DNA of 63,860 bases from Actinomadura sp. 7K507 (GTDB lineage: Bacteria > Actinomycetota > Actinomycetes > Streptosporangiales > Streptosporangiaceae), in the NCBI RefSeq assembly GCF_004348425.1, contig NZ_SMKK01000017.1:1-63860 (forward strand), in the 5' to 3' direction. The translations under genes and the position numbers were made by a program. Numbering within the stretch: position 1 is the stretch's first letter; every line of letters begins with the position of its first letter. Of the stretch, positions 32,387-40,322 are shown piece after piece. Under the pieces are notes generated by a model that saw nothing but the letters and a program-made list of their open reading frames with translations, was not told the DNA's origin and made no database searches.

Positions 32387-33448
32387 TCACCCCTTTCCGG
32401 GCGTGGTCACCGCGAGCACGCAACGGTCATCGTGCCGGACCCCGGCGTCGCGCAACAGGACCGCCGCGAACAGCAGGGGGTCGGCGCCGGTGGGCGCCGG
32501 GAGGCGGGCGGGGTCCCAGCGGTCGGTGAGGCCGTCGGAGTGCAGCACCACGGCCGCCCCCGGCGGCAGGTCGTAGACCTGTTCGCGCAGGTGCGCGCCC
32601 GTGCCGGCGATGCCGGGAACCGAGATCATTCCGGTCCGGCCGGCCGGGTGGACGATCCAGCCGGCGATGTTCCCGAGCCCGGCGTAGCGCACCCGTCCGG
32701 CGTCCGGGTCGATCGCCGCGACGGCGACCGTGCCGCCCCTGGTGGGGCGCAGCCGCCGGTGGATCCGTTCCAGGATCTCGGCGGGACGCGCCGGGAGCGG
32801 GGTGTCCCGCATCGCGCGGACGGCCTCCTGGGCCGCATGCGCCGCCATGGGGCCGTGCCCGAGGCCATCGCAGAGCATCGCGTACACCGTGCCGTCCGCG
32901 GCGGTCGCCGCGTAGGCGTCGCCGCATTCCCGCTCGCCGTCGATGGGCCGGGTCAGTCCGGCGAACGGCGGGCCGGACACGGGCGCGGCCGTCCCGGAGG
33001 CCTCGTCCGGCTGCCGGAAACGGGCGAACAGCGTGGTCCCGGCCCGGGGGAGCGAATGCAGCCCGCTCTGGTCGGCGAGCCGCTCGATGGCGCCGAGCCC
33101 GAGGCCCAGCGTGCCGCTGGTCGAGTACCCGCCCAGACGGGAGCGTGACACGTCGGCGATGCCGGGACCGTGGTCGAGGCAGACGATCTCCAGGGCCGCG
33201 GTGCGGCCGCGGCGGACGATCCGCACCAGCAGCTCGCCCTTCTCGGCGTGCTTGACGAGGTTGGTGGCGGACTCGCTGGCCACGAGCTGGACCTGGCCGA
33301 GCCGTTCCCCGGCGAAGCCGAGCCGCTCGGCGAGCACGGTGATCTCGCGCCGCGCCCCGGCGGCGGCGCTGGCGTCCTCGGCCCGCAACCACCTCGACTC
33401 GTCCGCGGCCGGGCTGGCCGTCCAGCCGGTGGCGGTCAGCGGATCCAC
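32387..33448 (-). CDS. Fused RsbT-like ATPase and RsbX-like PP2C phosphatase
   Basis: The 353-aa protein starts at GTG 33448, overlapping the rsbT stop by 13 bases; the longer frame upstream copies rsbT out of frame and is rejected. The N-terminal half (about 10-150) is a GHKL ATPase of the RsbW/RsbT type (SESATNLVKHAEKGELLV, LDHGPGIADVSRSR, GTLGLGLGAIERLADQ). The C-terminal half (about 165-350) is a SpoIIE/RsbX-type PP2C (MLCDGLGHGPMAAHAAQEAV, VVLHSDGLTDRW, DDRCVLAV). In Bacillus, RsbX resets the stressosome by dephosphorylating RsbR/RsbS; here that activity is joined to a switch-type ATPase. Confidence 0.88.
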   Translation of the reverse strand: MDPLTATGWTASPAADESRWLRAEDASAAAGARREITVLAERLGFAGERLGQVQLVASESATNLVKHAEKGELLVRIVRRGRTAALEIVCLDHGPGIADVSRSRLGGYSTSGTLGLGLGAIERLADQSGLHSLPRAGTTLFARFRQPDEASGTAAPVSGPPFAGLTRPIDGERECGDAYAATAADGTVYAMLCDGLGHGPMAAHAAQEAVRAMRDTPLPARPAEILERIHRRLRPTRGGTVAVAAIDPDAGRVRYAGLGNIAGWIVHPAGRTGMISVPGIAGTGAHLREQVYDLPPGAAVVLHSDGLTDRWDPARLPAPTGADPLLFAAVLLRDAGVRHDDRCVLAVTTPGKG

Positions 33449-33846
33449 TGGACCACCACCACTCTGGTGCCCTTGCCCGGGCTGCTCTCCAGTTCGAACT
33501 CGTCGGCCAGGCGGCGGGCACCGGACAGGCCGAGGCCGAGGCCGTCGCCGGTGGTCCATCCGTCGGCCATGGCCTGTGCGGTGTCGGCGATGCCGGGCCC
33601 GTCGTCGGTGAAGGTGACGCGGAGGCAGGCCTGGCCGCGGGCGCCCACGGTCCGCTCGATGCGGGCCGAGCCGCCCCCGCCGTACACCAGGGTGTTGCGG
33701 GCCAGCTCGCTGGCCGCCGTGATGATCTTGGTCTGGTTGACGAGCGACAGGCCGGCCTCGGACGCGGCGGCCCGCACGAGCTGCCGCACGCGGACCACGT
33801 CCTCGTTGGAGGCGATGGGGACCTCGGCGGCGGACGGGGTGGTCAC
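33436..33846 (-). CDS. rsbT: RsbT serine/threonine switch kinase
   Basis: The 136-aa protein carries the RsbT GHKL fold: ITAASELARNTLVYGGGGSA (N-box Glu and Asn), FTDDGPGIADTAQAMADG (G1 box), and GDGLGLGLSGARRLADEFEL (G2 box). RsbT phosphorylates RsbR and RsbS in the stressosome and, once released, activates a PP2C phosphatase. The ATG at 33846 overlaps the rsbS stop (ATGA). Confidence 0.93.
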   Translation of the reverse strand: MTTPSAAEVPIASNEDVVRVRQLVRAAASEAGLSLVNQTKIITAASELARNTLVYGGGGSARIERTVGARGQACLRVTFTDDGPGIADTAQAMADGWTTGDGLGLGLSGARRLADEFELESSPGKGTRVVVVQWIR

Positions 33847-34205
33847 CGGTCGTCCAGCGATGCCTCTAGCAGCCGCATCCCCTGCTCCAGGTCCAGGGCG
33901 GTGCGGACGCCGTCCAGCGACAGGCCGAGTTCCACCAGGGTGATCGCGACGGCGGGACGCATCCCGACGACCACGGTCGCGGCGTCCATCAGCCGCGACA
34001 TCGCGGCGATGGTGGAGAACGTCCGGCCGATGAAGGAGTCGACGATGTCGACGGCGGAGATGTCGATGATCACCCCGTGGGCCCCGGTGCGGACGATCTC
34101 CTCCGCCAGTTCCTCCTGGAGCCTGAGAACGGACTGATCCTCCAGGTCGATCTGGATCGACACCAGCAGGAACCGCCCGAGCTTGAGGATCGGCACGCGT
34201 TCCAT
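33843..34205 (-). CDS. rsbS: RsbS stressosome scaffold (STAS domain)
   Basis: The 120-aa single STAS protein begins MERVPILKLGRFLLVSIQID. The phosphorylation site is in the conserved DISAVDIVDSFIGRTFSTIA, whose Ser corresponds to Ser59 of Bacillus RsbS. The start at 34205 is set by the ATGA overlap with rsbR and by family length; the longer open frame upstream lies over rsbR out of frame. RsbS and RsbR co-assemble the stressosome core that holds RsbT. Confidence 0.93.
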   Translation of the reverse strand: MERVPILKLGRFLLVSIQIDLEDQSVLRLQEELAEEIVRTGAHGVIIDISAVDIVDSFIGRTFSTIAAMSRLMDAATVVVGMRPAVAITLVELGLSLDGVRTALDLEQGMRLLEASLDDR

Positions 34206-35041
34206 CAGGCGTCCGTCCTGGCGACGATCCGCAGGTCGAGGCCCCGCAGCGCGTGCGCCAGCGCGTCGGCCAGGGACGCCTTGGTGACGATGTCGCCGAA
34301 CTCGATGCCGAGCGCCGCGATCGTGTGCGCGATCTGCGGCCGGATGCCCGAGATGACGCATTCGGCGCCCATCAGCCGTGCCGCCCTCGCCGTCTTCAGC
34401 AGGTGCTGCGCGACCTGGGTGTCGACCGCCGCGACGCCGGTGATGTCGATCACGGCGAACCGCGAGCCCGTGTCGGCGAGCATCTGCAGCATCGTCTCCA
34501 TCACGACCTGGGTGCGTGCCGAGTCCAGGGTGCCGACCAGCGGCACCCCGAGGACGCCGTCCCACATCTTCACCACCGGCGTGGACAGCTCCAGCAGTTG
34601 CGCGGCCTGGTCGGTGATGACCTGCTCGCGGGTGGCGACGTACGTTTCGAACGTCGTGAGCCCGAGGTCGTCGATGTAGCTGGAGAACTCGGTGAACCCG
34701 GCATACGCTCCGCCTCCGCCGGAGGCTTCGACCTGCTCGTGGACGGCCCGTTTGAGCGTGAACACGCAGATCGCGGTCTCGCTGGGGCTGAAGCCCTGGC
34801 GGGCGCGGTTGCGGGAGATCTCCGCGAGAGCCGCCCGCAGTTCGCCGGCGGCGTCGCCGTCGCCCGCGCCGAGGGCCCGCTCGACCAGGCCGTACAGCTC
34901 GGTCAGCTCCGTTCGCATCTCGCGTTCGGTGATGCGGCCGTGTATCCCCTCCGTCGCCAGCTCCACCCAGCGGTCGAGCACGGCGTCGCGCCGCGAGCGC
35001 AGCAGGCCCGGGATGTGCCTCTCGCCCGTGTCATCGCTCAT
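34205..35041 (-). CDS. rsbR: RsbR stressosome sensor (RsbR N-domain + STAS)
   Basis: The 278-aa protein starts at ATG 35041 with GGGAG nine bases upstream. The N-terminal sensory domain (about 1-140: LLRSRRDAVLDRWVELATEG, FSPSETAICVFTLKRAVHEQ) is of the RsbRD four-helix type and has no heme or flavin motif. The C-terminal STAS domain has the two conserved phospho-Thr regions (LELSTPVVKMWDGVLGVPLV and DITGVAAVDTQVAQHLLKT). It is the first gene of the six-gene operon, transcribed away from the divergent PP2C-like gene. Confidence 0.93.
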   Translation of the reverse strand: MSDDTGERHIPGLLRSRRDAVLDRWVELATEGIHGRITEREMRTELTELYGLVERALGAGDGDAAGELRAALAEISRNRARQGFSPSETAICVFTLKRAVHEQVEASGGGGAYAGFTEFSSYIDDLGLTTFETYVATREQVITDQAAQLLELSTPVVKMWDGVLGVPLVGTLDSARTQVVMETMLQMLADTGSRFAVIDITGVAAVDTQVAQHLLKTARAARLMGAECVISGIRPQIAHTIAALGIEFGDIVTKASLADALAHALRGLDLRIVARTDA

Positions 35042-35169
35042 CGTCAGTGCTCCCAACTATGCCGTGTTCGCCTGGCTTCCTTCCCACGGCCTCGCGCTCG
35101 ATGTGGACCGGGGGTGAGTTTTGGTCTACCGGTCACCGGCGGGGCGGTTCAGGGGGTAGACCTCCATCT

Positions 35170-35910
35170 GTGCAGGTGAGTTATGTGAGTGAGGCGACTC
35201 CGGGGCGGGAGAACGAGGACTTCGTCGCGGCGGGACCCGGCTGGGTCGTGCTGCTGGACGGGGCGACGGCGCCGGCGGGGGTGGACAGCGGGTGCCGGCA
35301 CGATCCGGCGTGGCTGGTGCGCAGGCTCGGCGGCCGGATCGCGGCGCTGCTCGCGCTGGAGGACGGCCAGCCGCTCCCCGACCTGGTGGCGGAGGCGATC
35401 AAGGTGACGGGGGAGGCGCACACGGGTACGTGCGATCTGGAGAACCCGGACAGCCCGTCGGCGACGGTGTCGCTGCTGCGCCGGTGCGGCGGCGCGGTGG
35501 AGTGGTTCGTCCTGGCCGATTCCCCGATCGTGATGGACGTCGGCGAGGTGCGGGTCTTCCGGGACGATCGTGTCGATCATCTGCCCAGCTACACGCTGGA
35601 GGGTGTCCGGAGGTCGCGCAACAGTCCGGGCGGCTTCTGGGTCGCGAGCACGAGACCGGAGGCCGCCTATGAAGGGCTGACCGGTGAGGTCCCGGTCGAA
35701 AGCCTGAGGCGGGCGGCGGTGCTGAGCGACGGCGCGTCCAGGCTCGTGGAGCGGTTCGGGCGGATGGGATGGGACGACCTCCTGCGCCTCCTTGACGAGC
35801 ACGGGCCGCGGGAACTCGTGAGGCGCACCAGGGAGGCCGAGGAGACGACCGAGACCGGGCCGCGGGGAAAACGGCACGACGACGCGACCGCGGTCTTCGT
35901 GCGCTTCTAA
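35170..35910 (+). CDS. PP2C-like protein phosphatase
   Basis: The 246-aa protein starts at GTG 35170 and begins VQVSYVSEATPGRENEDFVA, which fits the PP2C N-terminus. Acidic metal ligands appear in VVLLDGATAP, AVLSDGASRL and RHDDATAVFV. A substrate face including FVLADSPIVM is also PP2C-like. It is divergent from the rsb operon and shares its promoter region, so a role in the same partner-switching network is plausible but not shown. The 3' end overlaps the convergent 35907 gene by four bases. Confidence 0.8.
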   Translation: MQVSYVSEATPGRENEDFVAAGPGWVVLLDGATAPAGVDSGCRHDPAWLVRRLGGRIAALLALEDGQPLPDLVAEAIKVTGEAHTGTCDLENPDSPSATVSLLRRCGGAVEWFVLADSPIVMDVGEVRVFRDDRVDHLPSYTLEGVRRSRNSPGGFWVASTRPEAAYEGLTGEVPVESLRRAAVLSDGASRLVERFGRMGWDDLLRLLDEHGPRELVRRTREAEETTETGPRGKRHDDATAVFVRF

Positions 35911-36932
35911 CGCGTCGCGGGTTTGACGTGCGTCCACCAGGTGCCGAGGTCCTCCGGCTGGTGCTCCGCGTCGACGCGGAGCGTGGCCGGCATCATCGGG
36001 AAGCGCCGCCCGGCCGGGAACGACCGGTTGTAGGACGGCGGGTCGATCACGACGACGCGGGTACCGTTGACGACGGGGATGTCGGCCGGCACCCCTTCGT
36101 TCCAGATCCATTCGCCGTGGGCGTCGACGAGGTTCCACGGGCTGGACACGGTCGGCGGCTCGGGCGGGGCGTCGGCGTTCAGGAACGTCGCGAGGACCTC
36201 CGGTGCGGGGCGGTCGCCGGACGGCCCGCCGGGGCGCCCGATGAGGGCCCCGCCGAGCAGCATGTGGAGCTGGAAGTTGTCGCCGATGCCGCCGATCGTG
36301 ACCGTCCAGCCCCTGCGGCTCGCCCGGTCGAGGACGAGCAGGCGCTCGCCGTCCAGGACGCGCAGCAGCGCCTGGTAGTGGTCCATCTGGCCGTGGTACT
36401 CGGCGGCCCGCCCGGCGGCCCGGATGTGGAGGTCGCGGTCGTCCGTCGAGGCCCGCACGTCCGGTGCGGTCTGCAGGAGCGTGCAGCCCGCCAGCGCGTA
36501 CTGCGGCAGCGCGAACCACGCCAGCATGACGACCACCGCGTCGCCTTCGAGGGCGGGCACGAGGGTGTCGACGATCTGCTGGGACGGCCGGCCCTCCATG
36601 TCGGGCGGCGGCTGGCCGGTCGCCTCCTCCCAGGCGTTCGCGAACGCGAGCGCGGCGGCGGTGACCTCGGTGATCCGCCTGACGAGCGCGGGGCCTACCG
36701 GCGCCGGGTCGGCGCCGTTCTCGATCCAGGCGCCGCAGATGACGGCGAGCCAGCCGCCGAGGTTCGGCGGCGCCTCCGCGATGCCCTCGGCGAGCCGGGG
36801 GAGCGCGGCCGTCAGTTCGGCGGGCGAGGCGGACCGCGTCGCCTCCATGAGCGGCTGCAGGAGGTCGCCGAAGGAGCGGTCTTCGGCGAGCGCGGCGCGG
36901 ACGGCATCATCGACGCGTTGCTGGAACGGCAT
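35907..36932 (-). CDS. Conserved hypothetical protein
   Basis: The 341-aa soluble protein starts at ATG 36932 (AGGGTG seven bases upstream; a GTG nine bases earlier is possible). The N-terminal half is helical (FQQRVDDAVRAALAEDRSFG, LGGWLAVICGAWIENGADP). The C-terminal half is strand-rich (RRGWTVTIGGIGDNFQLHML, NGTRVVVIDPPSYNRSFPAG) and ends TWWTHVKPATR. No enzyme motif or membrane segment is visible and I do not recognise the family. It converges on the PP2C gene and is divergent from the acyl-CoA dehydrogenase. Confidence 0.75.
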   Translation of the reverse strand: MPFQQRVDDAVRAALAEDRSFGDLLQPLMEATRSASPAELTAALPRLAEGIAEAPPNLGGWLAVICGAWIENGADPAPVGPALVRRITEVTAAALAFANAWEEATGQPPPDMEGRPSQQIVDTLVPALEGDAVVVMLAWFALPQYALAGCTLLQTAPDVRASTDDRDLHIRAAGRAAEYHGQMDHYQALLRVLDGERLLVLDRASRRGWTVTIGGIGDNFQLHMLLGGALIGRPGGPSGDRPAPEVLATFLNADAPPEPPTVSSPWNLVDAHGEWIWNEGVPADIPVVNGTRVVVIDPPSYNRSFPAGRRFPMMPATLRVDAEHQPEDLGTWWTHVKPATR

Positions 36933-37004
36933 GTCGATCACCCTGGCACAGGCGGGCGGCGCACCGCGGAACTCTCCGGAAGCCCGCCCCAATCCTGGAA
37001 TCTG

Positions 37005-37020
37005 ATTCTAGAATGATTCC
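37005..37020 (+). promoter_or_regulatory. Probable leaderless promoter -10 of the acyl-CoA dehydrogenase
   Basis: TAGAAT at 37009-37014 lies six bases before the ATG at 37021, the spacing expected when transcription begins at the start codon, and no ribosome site is present. TAGAAT is part of the 10-bp palindrome ATTCTAGAAT (37005-37014), which could also be a repressor site. Confidence 0.5.
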
Positions 37021-38148
37021 ATGGAGTCTCAGGATTTCGCCGACGTGCTCAAGGCCGTCCGCAGCTTCGTCCGCGACCAGGTGGTCCCCAGCGAGGAGGA
37101 GATCGAGGAGACCGACGCGATCCCGGAGCGGCTGCGGCGCACGTCCCGGGAGATGGGCCTGTTCGGATACGCACTGCCCGAGCAGTACGGCGGCCTGGGG
37201 CTCTCGCTCAGCGAGGAGGTGCGGCTGGTCTTCGAGATCGGCTACGCCAGCCCGGCCTTCCGGTCCATGTTCGGTACCAGCAACGGCATCGCCGGGCAGG
37301 TCCTCGTCAACGCGGGGACCGGCGAGCAGAAGGACGCCTGGCTGCCGAAGCTCGCGTCCGGCGAGGTCATCGGGGCCTTCGCGCTCACCGAGGCCGAGGC
37401 GGGCTCCGACCCGAGCACCCTCACCACGTCCGCGGTCCGCGACGGCGGCGACTACGTGATCAACGGCTCGAAGCGGTTCATCACCAACGCCCCCGAGGCC
37501 GACGTCTTCATGGTCTTCGCCAGGACGGGCGGCGAAGGCGCCCGCGGGATCTCCACGTTCCTCGTCGAGAAGGGCGCCGGCGGCCTGGAGGTCGGCCCGT
37601 CCGACCAGAAGATGGGCCAGCGCGGAGCCCACACCGCCGAGGTCTTCTTCGACGGCGTGCGCGTCCCCGCCGGCAACCTGATCGGGACGGAGGGAACCGG
37701 CTTCCGCACCGCCATGGCATCCCTCGCCCACGGACGGGTCAGCATCTCCGCCGTCTGCGTGGGTCTCGCCCAGAGGATCCTGGACGAGACCGTCGCCTAC
37801 GCGAAGGAACGCAACCAGGGCGGCAACGTGATCGGCGAATACCAGCTCGTCCAAGGGCTCATCGCCGACTCGCAGGCGGAGCTGTACGCGGGACGCTCGA
37901 TGGTCATCGAAGCGGCGCGGGCCTACGACGCGGGCGAGGACACCAAGATCGGACCTTCGTCCGCCAAGTACTTCTGCTCCGAGATGGTCGGACGCGTCGC
38001 CGACCGCGCCGTGCAGGTCTACGGCGGCATGGGCTACATGCGCGGCGTCGCCGTCGAGCGCCTCTACCGCGACGTCAGGCTGTTCCGCATCTACGAGGGG
38101 ACGAGCCAGATCCAGCAGCTCGTCATCGCCCGCAACCTGTTGCGCTGA
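37021..38148 (+). CDS. Acyl-CoA dehydrogenase
   Basis: A 375-aa FAD enzyme that oxidises acyl-CoA to enoyl-CoA. It has the N-terminal helical domain (FADVLKAVRSFVRDQVVPSE), the middle beta domain with AFALTEAEAGSDPSTLTTSA, and the C-terminal domain with VQVYGGMGYMRGVAVERLYR. The catalytic base is probably the Glu of RIYEGTSQIQQLVIARNLL. The chain length is typical. No ETF or ligase genes accompany it. The promoter appears leaderless. Confidence 0.95.
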   Translation: MESQDFADVLKAVRSFVRDQVVPSEEEIEETDAIPERLRRTSREMGLFGYALPEQYGGLGLSLSEEVRLVFEIGYASPAFRSMFGTSNGIAGQVLVNAGTGEQKDAWLPKLASGEVIGAFALTEAEAGSDPSTLTTSAVRDGGDYVINGSKRFITNAPEADVFMVFARTGGEGARGISTFLVEKGAGGLEVGPSDQKMGQRGAHTAEVFFDGVRVPAGNLIGTEGTGFRTAMASLAHGRVSISAVCVGLAQRILDETVAYAKERNQGGNVIGEYQLVQGLIADSQAELYAGRSMVIEAARAYDAGEDTKIGPSSAKYFCSEMVGRVADRAVQVYGGMGYMRGVAVERLYRDVRLFRIYEGTSQIQQLVIARNLLR

Positions 38149-38283
38149 CCAGCGAAGACGCCGTCCGCCCGGCCGGGGTCGCGGCATGCCGGGCGGACGC
38201 CTCCCGGGGCCCGCGGCGGGGCGGTTAACGAGTTCGCAAGTGGCCCCGACTCCGTGTATGGTTTCACTGCGCGAACGACGCAG

Positions 38284-38356
38284 GCCCCTTTAGCTCAGTC
38301 GGCAGAGCGTCTCCATGGTAAGGAGAAGGTCTACGGTTCGATTCCGTAAAGGGGCT
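38284..38356 (+). tRNA. tRNA-Thr (GGT)
   Basis: The acceptor is GCCCCTT / AAGGGGC, discriminator T. The D arm is GCTC..GAGC, the anticodon arm TCTCC-ATGGTAA-GGAGA (anticodon GGT), and the T arm TACGG-TTCGATT-CCGTA. The gene is 73 bases with no encoded CCA. Confidence 0.97.
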
Positions 38357-38619
38357 CATCAGCGCAGAGGCCGTCCCGGTACCGGGGCGGCCTTCGGCGT
38401 TTCCGGCGGCGCATCGGCTGATTCGCTCCATACATGGCGCTGTGGTAGCGTCCCACCGGTTCCAGTAGGACGTTTCGCAGGTCGTCGGCGCACCCGTTAA
38501 CCTGGGGAGCGGTCCGGGAACCCTCGAAGCCGATTCCCCGATCGCGATCCGGGTTTTCGTGTTTCCGGGGTTCGGTGAGCATCCGGTATCCTTACATTCC
38601 GGTCCACACCGACCATCAC

Positions 38620-38693
38620 GGCGGGGTAGCTCAGTCAGGCAGAGCAAGCGGCTCATAATCGCTGTGTCGCCGGTTCAAGTCCGGCCCTCGCTA
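38620..38693 (+). tRNA. tRNA-Met (CAT), elongator type
   Basis: The acceptor is GGCGGGG / CCTCGCT with two G-T pairs, discriminator A. The anticodon arm is AGCGG-CTCATAA-TCGCT and the T arm GCCGG-TTCAAGT-CCGGC. The first acceptor pair exists (G-T) and the anticodon stem lacks the three initiator G-C pairs, so it is the elongator. Confidence 0.93.
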
Positions 38694-38813
38694 CTACCCA
38701 TGTCTCTCAGCTCCGTCCCGGGGGTGAGCAGGCTTGGGTCGAACCACCGGCCACCCTCCCCGGGCGGCCGAGGTTCGCAGTCCCATGTCACCAGCTCAGA
38801 AAGGCACTCCATC

Positions 38814-38978
38814 GTGGCTGCCACCGACGTCCGGCCGAAGATCACGCTGGCCTGCCAGGAGTGCAAGCACCGCAACTACATCACCCGGAAGAACCGGCGC
38901 AACGACCCGGACCGCCTGGAGATGAAGAAGTACTGCCCCAACTGCCGCACGCACCGTCTCCACCGCGAACACCGCTGA
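38814..38978 (+). CDS. rpmG: Ribosomal protein L33
   Basis: A 54-aa large-subunit protein starting at GTG 38814, eight bases after AGAAAGG. It reads [20 protein letters not shown] then [20 protein letters not shown] and [14 protein letters not shown]. Cys14, 17, 41 and 44 make it the zinc-binding (C+) form. It sits after tRNA-Met and before the dehydratase pair, as in other actinomycetes. Confidence 0.96.
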   Translation: MAATDVRPKITLACQECKHRNYITRKNRRNDPDRLEMKKYCPNCRTHRLHREHR

Positions 38979-39335
38979 CAACAGCGGCTTCCGGACGGAA
39001 GACGAACTGCCCGCTGCGCTCCCGCGGGGTCGGCACGCACGCACCGCTTGCACCCTGGACACCGCTGATCCGGCCGCGTCCGAACCGAGCGTCCGAATCG
39101 AGCGCCCGGCAGGACCCAGCCGTCCGCCGTGGAAGAACCGGCAGTTGAGCGCGCCGACGCGGCCCGCGAAACGGCTGCTTCGGCGCACGCTTGCCCCAAC
39201 GTGATCAGCCCGTCCTCGCCGGTGAGACCCGCGAGGGCGGGCTGAACGTCGTTCTGTTACCGTCCGTTCGAAACGGCACCGACGTGTGCCCGGGCGGGCA
39301 CCGAGGCCCTGTTGGACCTGGAGGGACGGGATTGC
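38979..39335. other. Gap between rpmG and the dehydratase genes, with a hairpin
   Basis: There is no gene in these 357 bases. A strong hairpin (AGCCCGTCCTCGC 39207-39219 / GCGAGGGCGGGCT 39231-39243, one G-T pair) probably ends rpmG transcription. The remainder before 39336 should hold the promoter of the dehydratase-murB genes. Confidence 0.65.
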
Positions 39336-39773
39336 ATGGCACTCAACCGTGATTTCATCGGGCGGAGCTTCCCGCCCAGCGAGCCGTACGAGGTCAGCCG
39401 AGTGAAGATCCGGGAGTTCGCCGACGCGATCGGCGACCGCAACCCGGTCTACCGGGATCAGGAGGCGGCGAAGGCGGCCGGGCACCCCGACGTCATCGCG
39501 CCGCCGACCTTCCCGATCGTCGTCTCGCTCGGCAACGCGGGCCTCGCCGACCCCGACCTCGGGCTGAACTACGCGATGGTCGTGCACGGTGAGCAGCGGT
39601 TCGAGTACGCGCGCCCGGTCCGCGCCGGCGACGTCGTGACCTGCACCTCGACGATCACCGAGATCAAGTCGATCGGCAGCAACGAGAAGATGGTCGTCGA
39701 GACCGACGTCAAGACCGTCGAGGGCGAGCTGATCTGCAAGACCTTCAACACGATCGTGGAGCGGGGGGCCTGA
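39336..39773 (+). CDS. MaoC-like (R)-hydroxyacyl dehydratase subunit, HadA/FAS1_DH type
   Basis: The 145-aa hotdog-fold protein starts at ATG 39336. It has the UPF0336/FAS1-DH N-domain pattern: MALNRDFIGRSFPPSEPYEV, FADAIGDRNPVYRDQEAAKA, VIAPPTFPIVV and EQRFEYARPVRAGDVVTC. In mycobacteria the equivalent HadA pairs with HadB to dehydrate hydroxyacyl-ACP in fatty-acid elongation. The subunit usually lacks the catalytic His found in the partner. The stop overlaps the next start (TGATG), fitting a heterodimer. Confidence 0.9.
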   Translation: MALNRDFIGRSFPPSEPYEVSRVKIREFADAIGDRNPVYRDQEAAKAAGHPDVIAPPTFPIVVSLGNAGLADPDLGLNYAMVVHGEQRFEYARPVRAGDVVTCTSTITEIKSIGSNEKMVVETDVKTVEGELICKTFNTIVERGA

Positions 39774-40198
39774 TGACCGCCAAGGTGAACTACGCCGACG
39801 TCGAGGTCGGCACGGAGATCCCCGCGCAGACGTACGCGGTCGACCGCGCGAACCTCGTCATGTACGCGGGCGCGTCCGGGGACTTCAACCCCATCCACTG
39901 GCGCGAGTCCGTCGCGAAGGCCGTGGGCCTGCCGGACGTCATCGCGCACGGCATGTACACGATGGCGCAGGGCGGCCGGTTCGTGACCGACTGGGCGGGC
40001 GACCCGGGTGCCGTGGTGGACTACGGGGTACGGTTCTCCTCGCCGGTCGTCGTGCCCGACGAGGGCGGCGCGACGCTGGAGATCAGCGGCCAGGTGGAGG
40101 AGAAGCTCGACGGCAACAAGGTCGTCGTCGCGCTCACCGCCAAGTCGAACGACCAGAAGGTCCTCACGCGCGCGAAGGCGGTCGTCAAGCTCGCCTGA
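39773..40198 (+). CDS. MaoC dehydratase, HadB type (catalytic subunit)
   Basis: The 141-aa hotdog protein has the hydratase-2 active-site motif in YAGASGDFNPIHWRESVAKA (Asp and His of D-x4-H), followed by GLPDVIAHGMYTMAQ. It forms a pair with the preceding gene. Expected role: (3R)-hydroxyacyl thioester dehydration in lipid elongation. Followed by murB after 124 bases. Confidence 0.93.
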   Translation: MTAKVNYADVEVGTEIPAQTYAVDRANLVMYAGASGDFNPIHWRESVAKAVGLPDVIAHGMYTMAQGGRFVTDWAGDPGAVVDYGVRFSSPVVVPDEGGATLEISGQVEEKLDGNKVVVALTAKSNDQKVLTRAKAVVKLA

Positions 40199-40322
40199 AC
40201 CGCACCGGGGCGACGCACCGGCCGGGACGAACCGGCCGGTGCGGGCGGGCGGCGGAAGGCGGGCGGAGCGGAAGACGGGCGCCGCAGTGGGTGGCCGGGC
40301 ACGTACGGGAGGGGAACACGAC

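Noticed and set aside
36997..37020. GGAATC...GATTCC inverted repeat as an operator for the acyl-CoA dehydrogenase
   Set aside because: Its centre is one base off the ATTCTAGAAT palindrome, so the two do not form one symmetric site; the -10 explanation is simpler.
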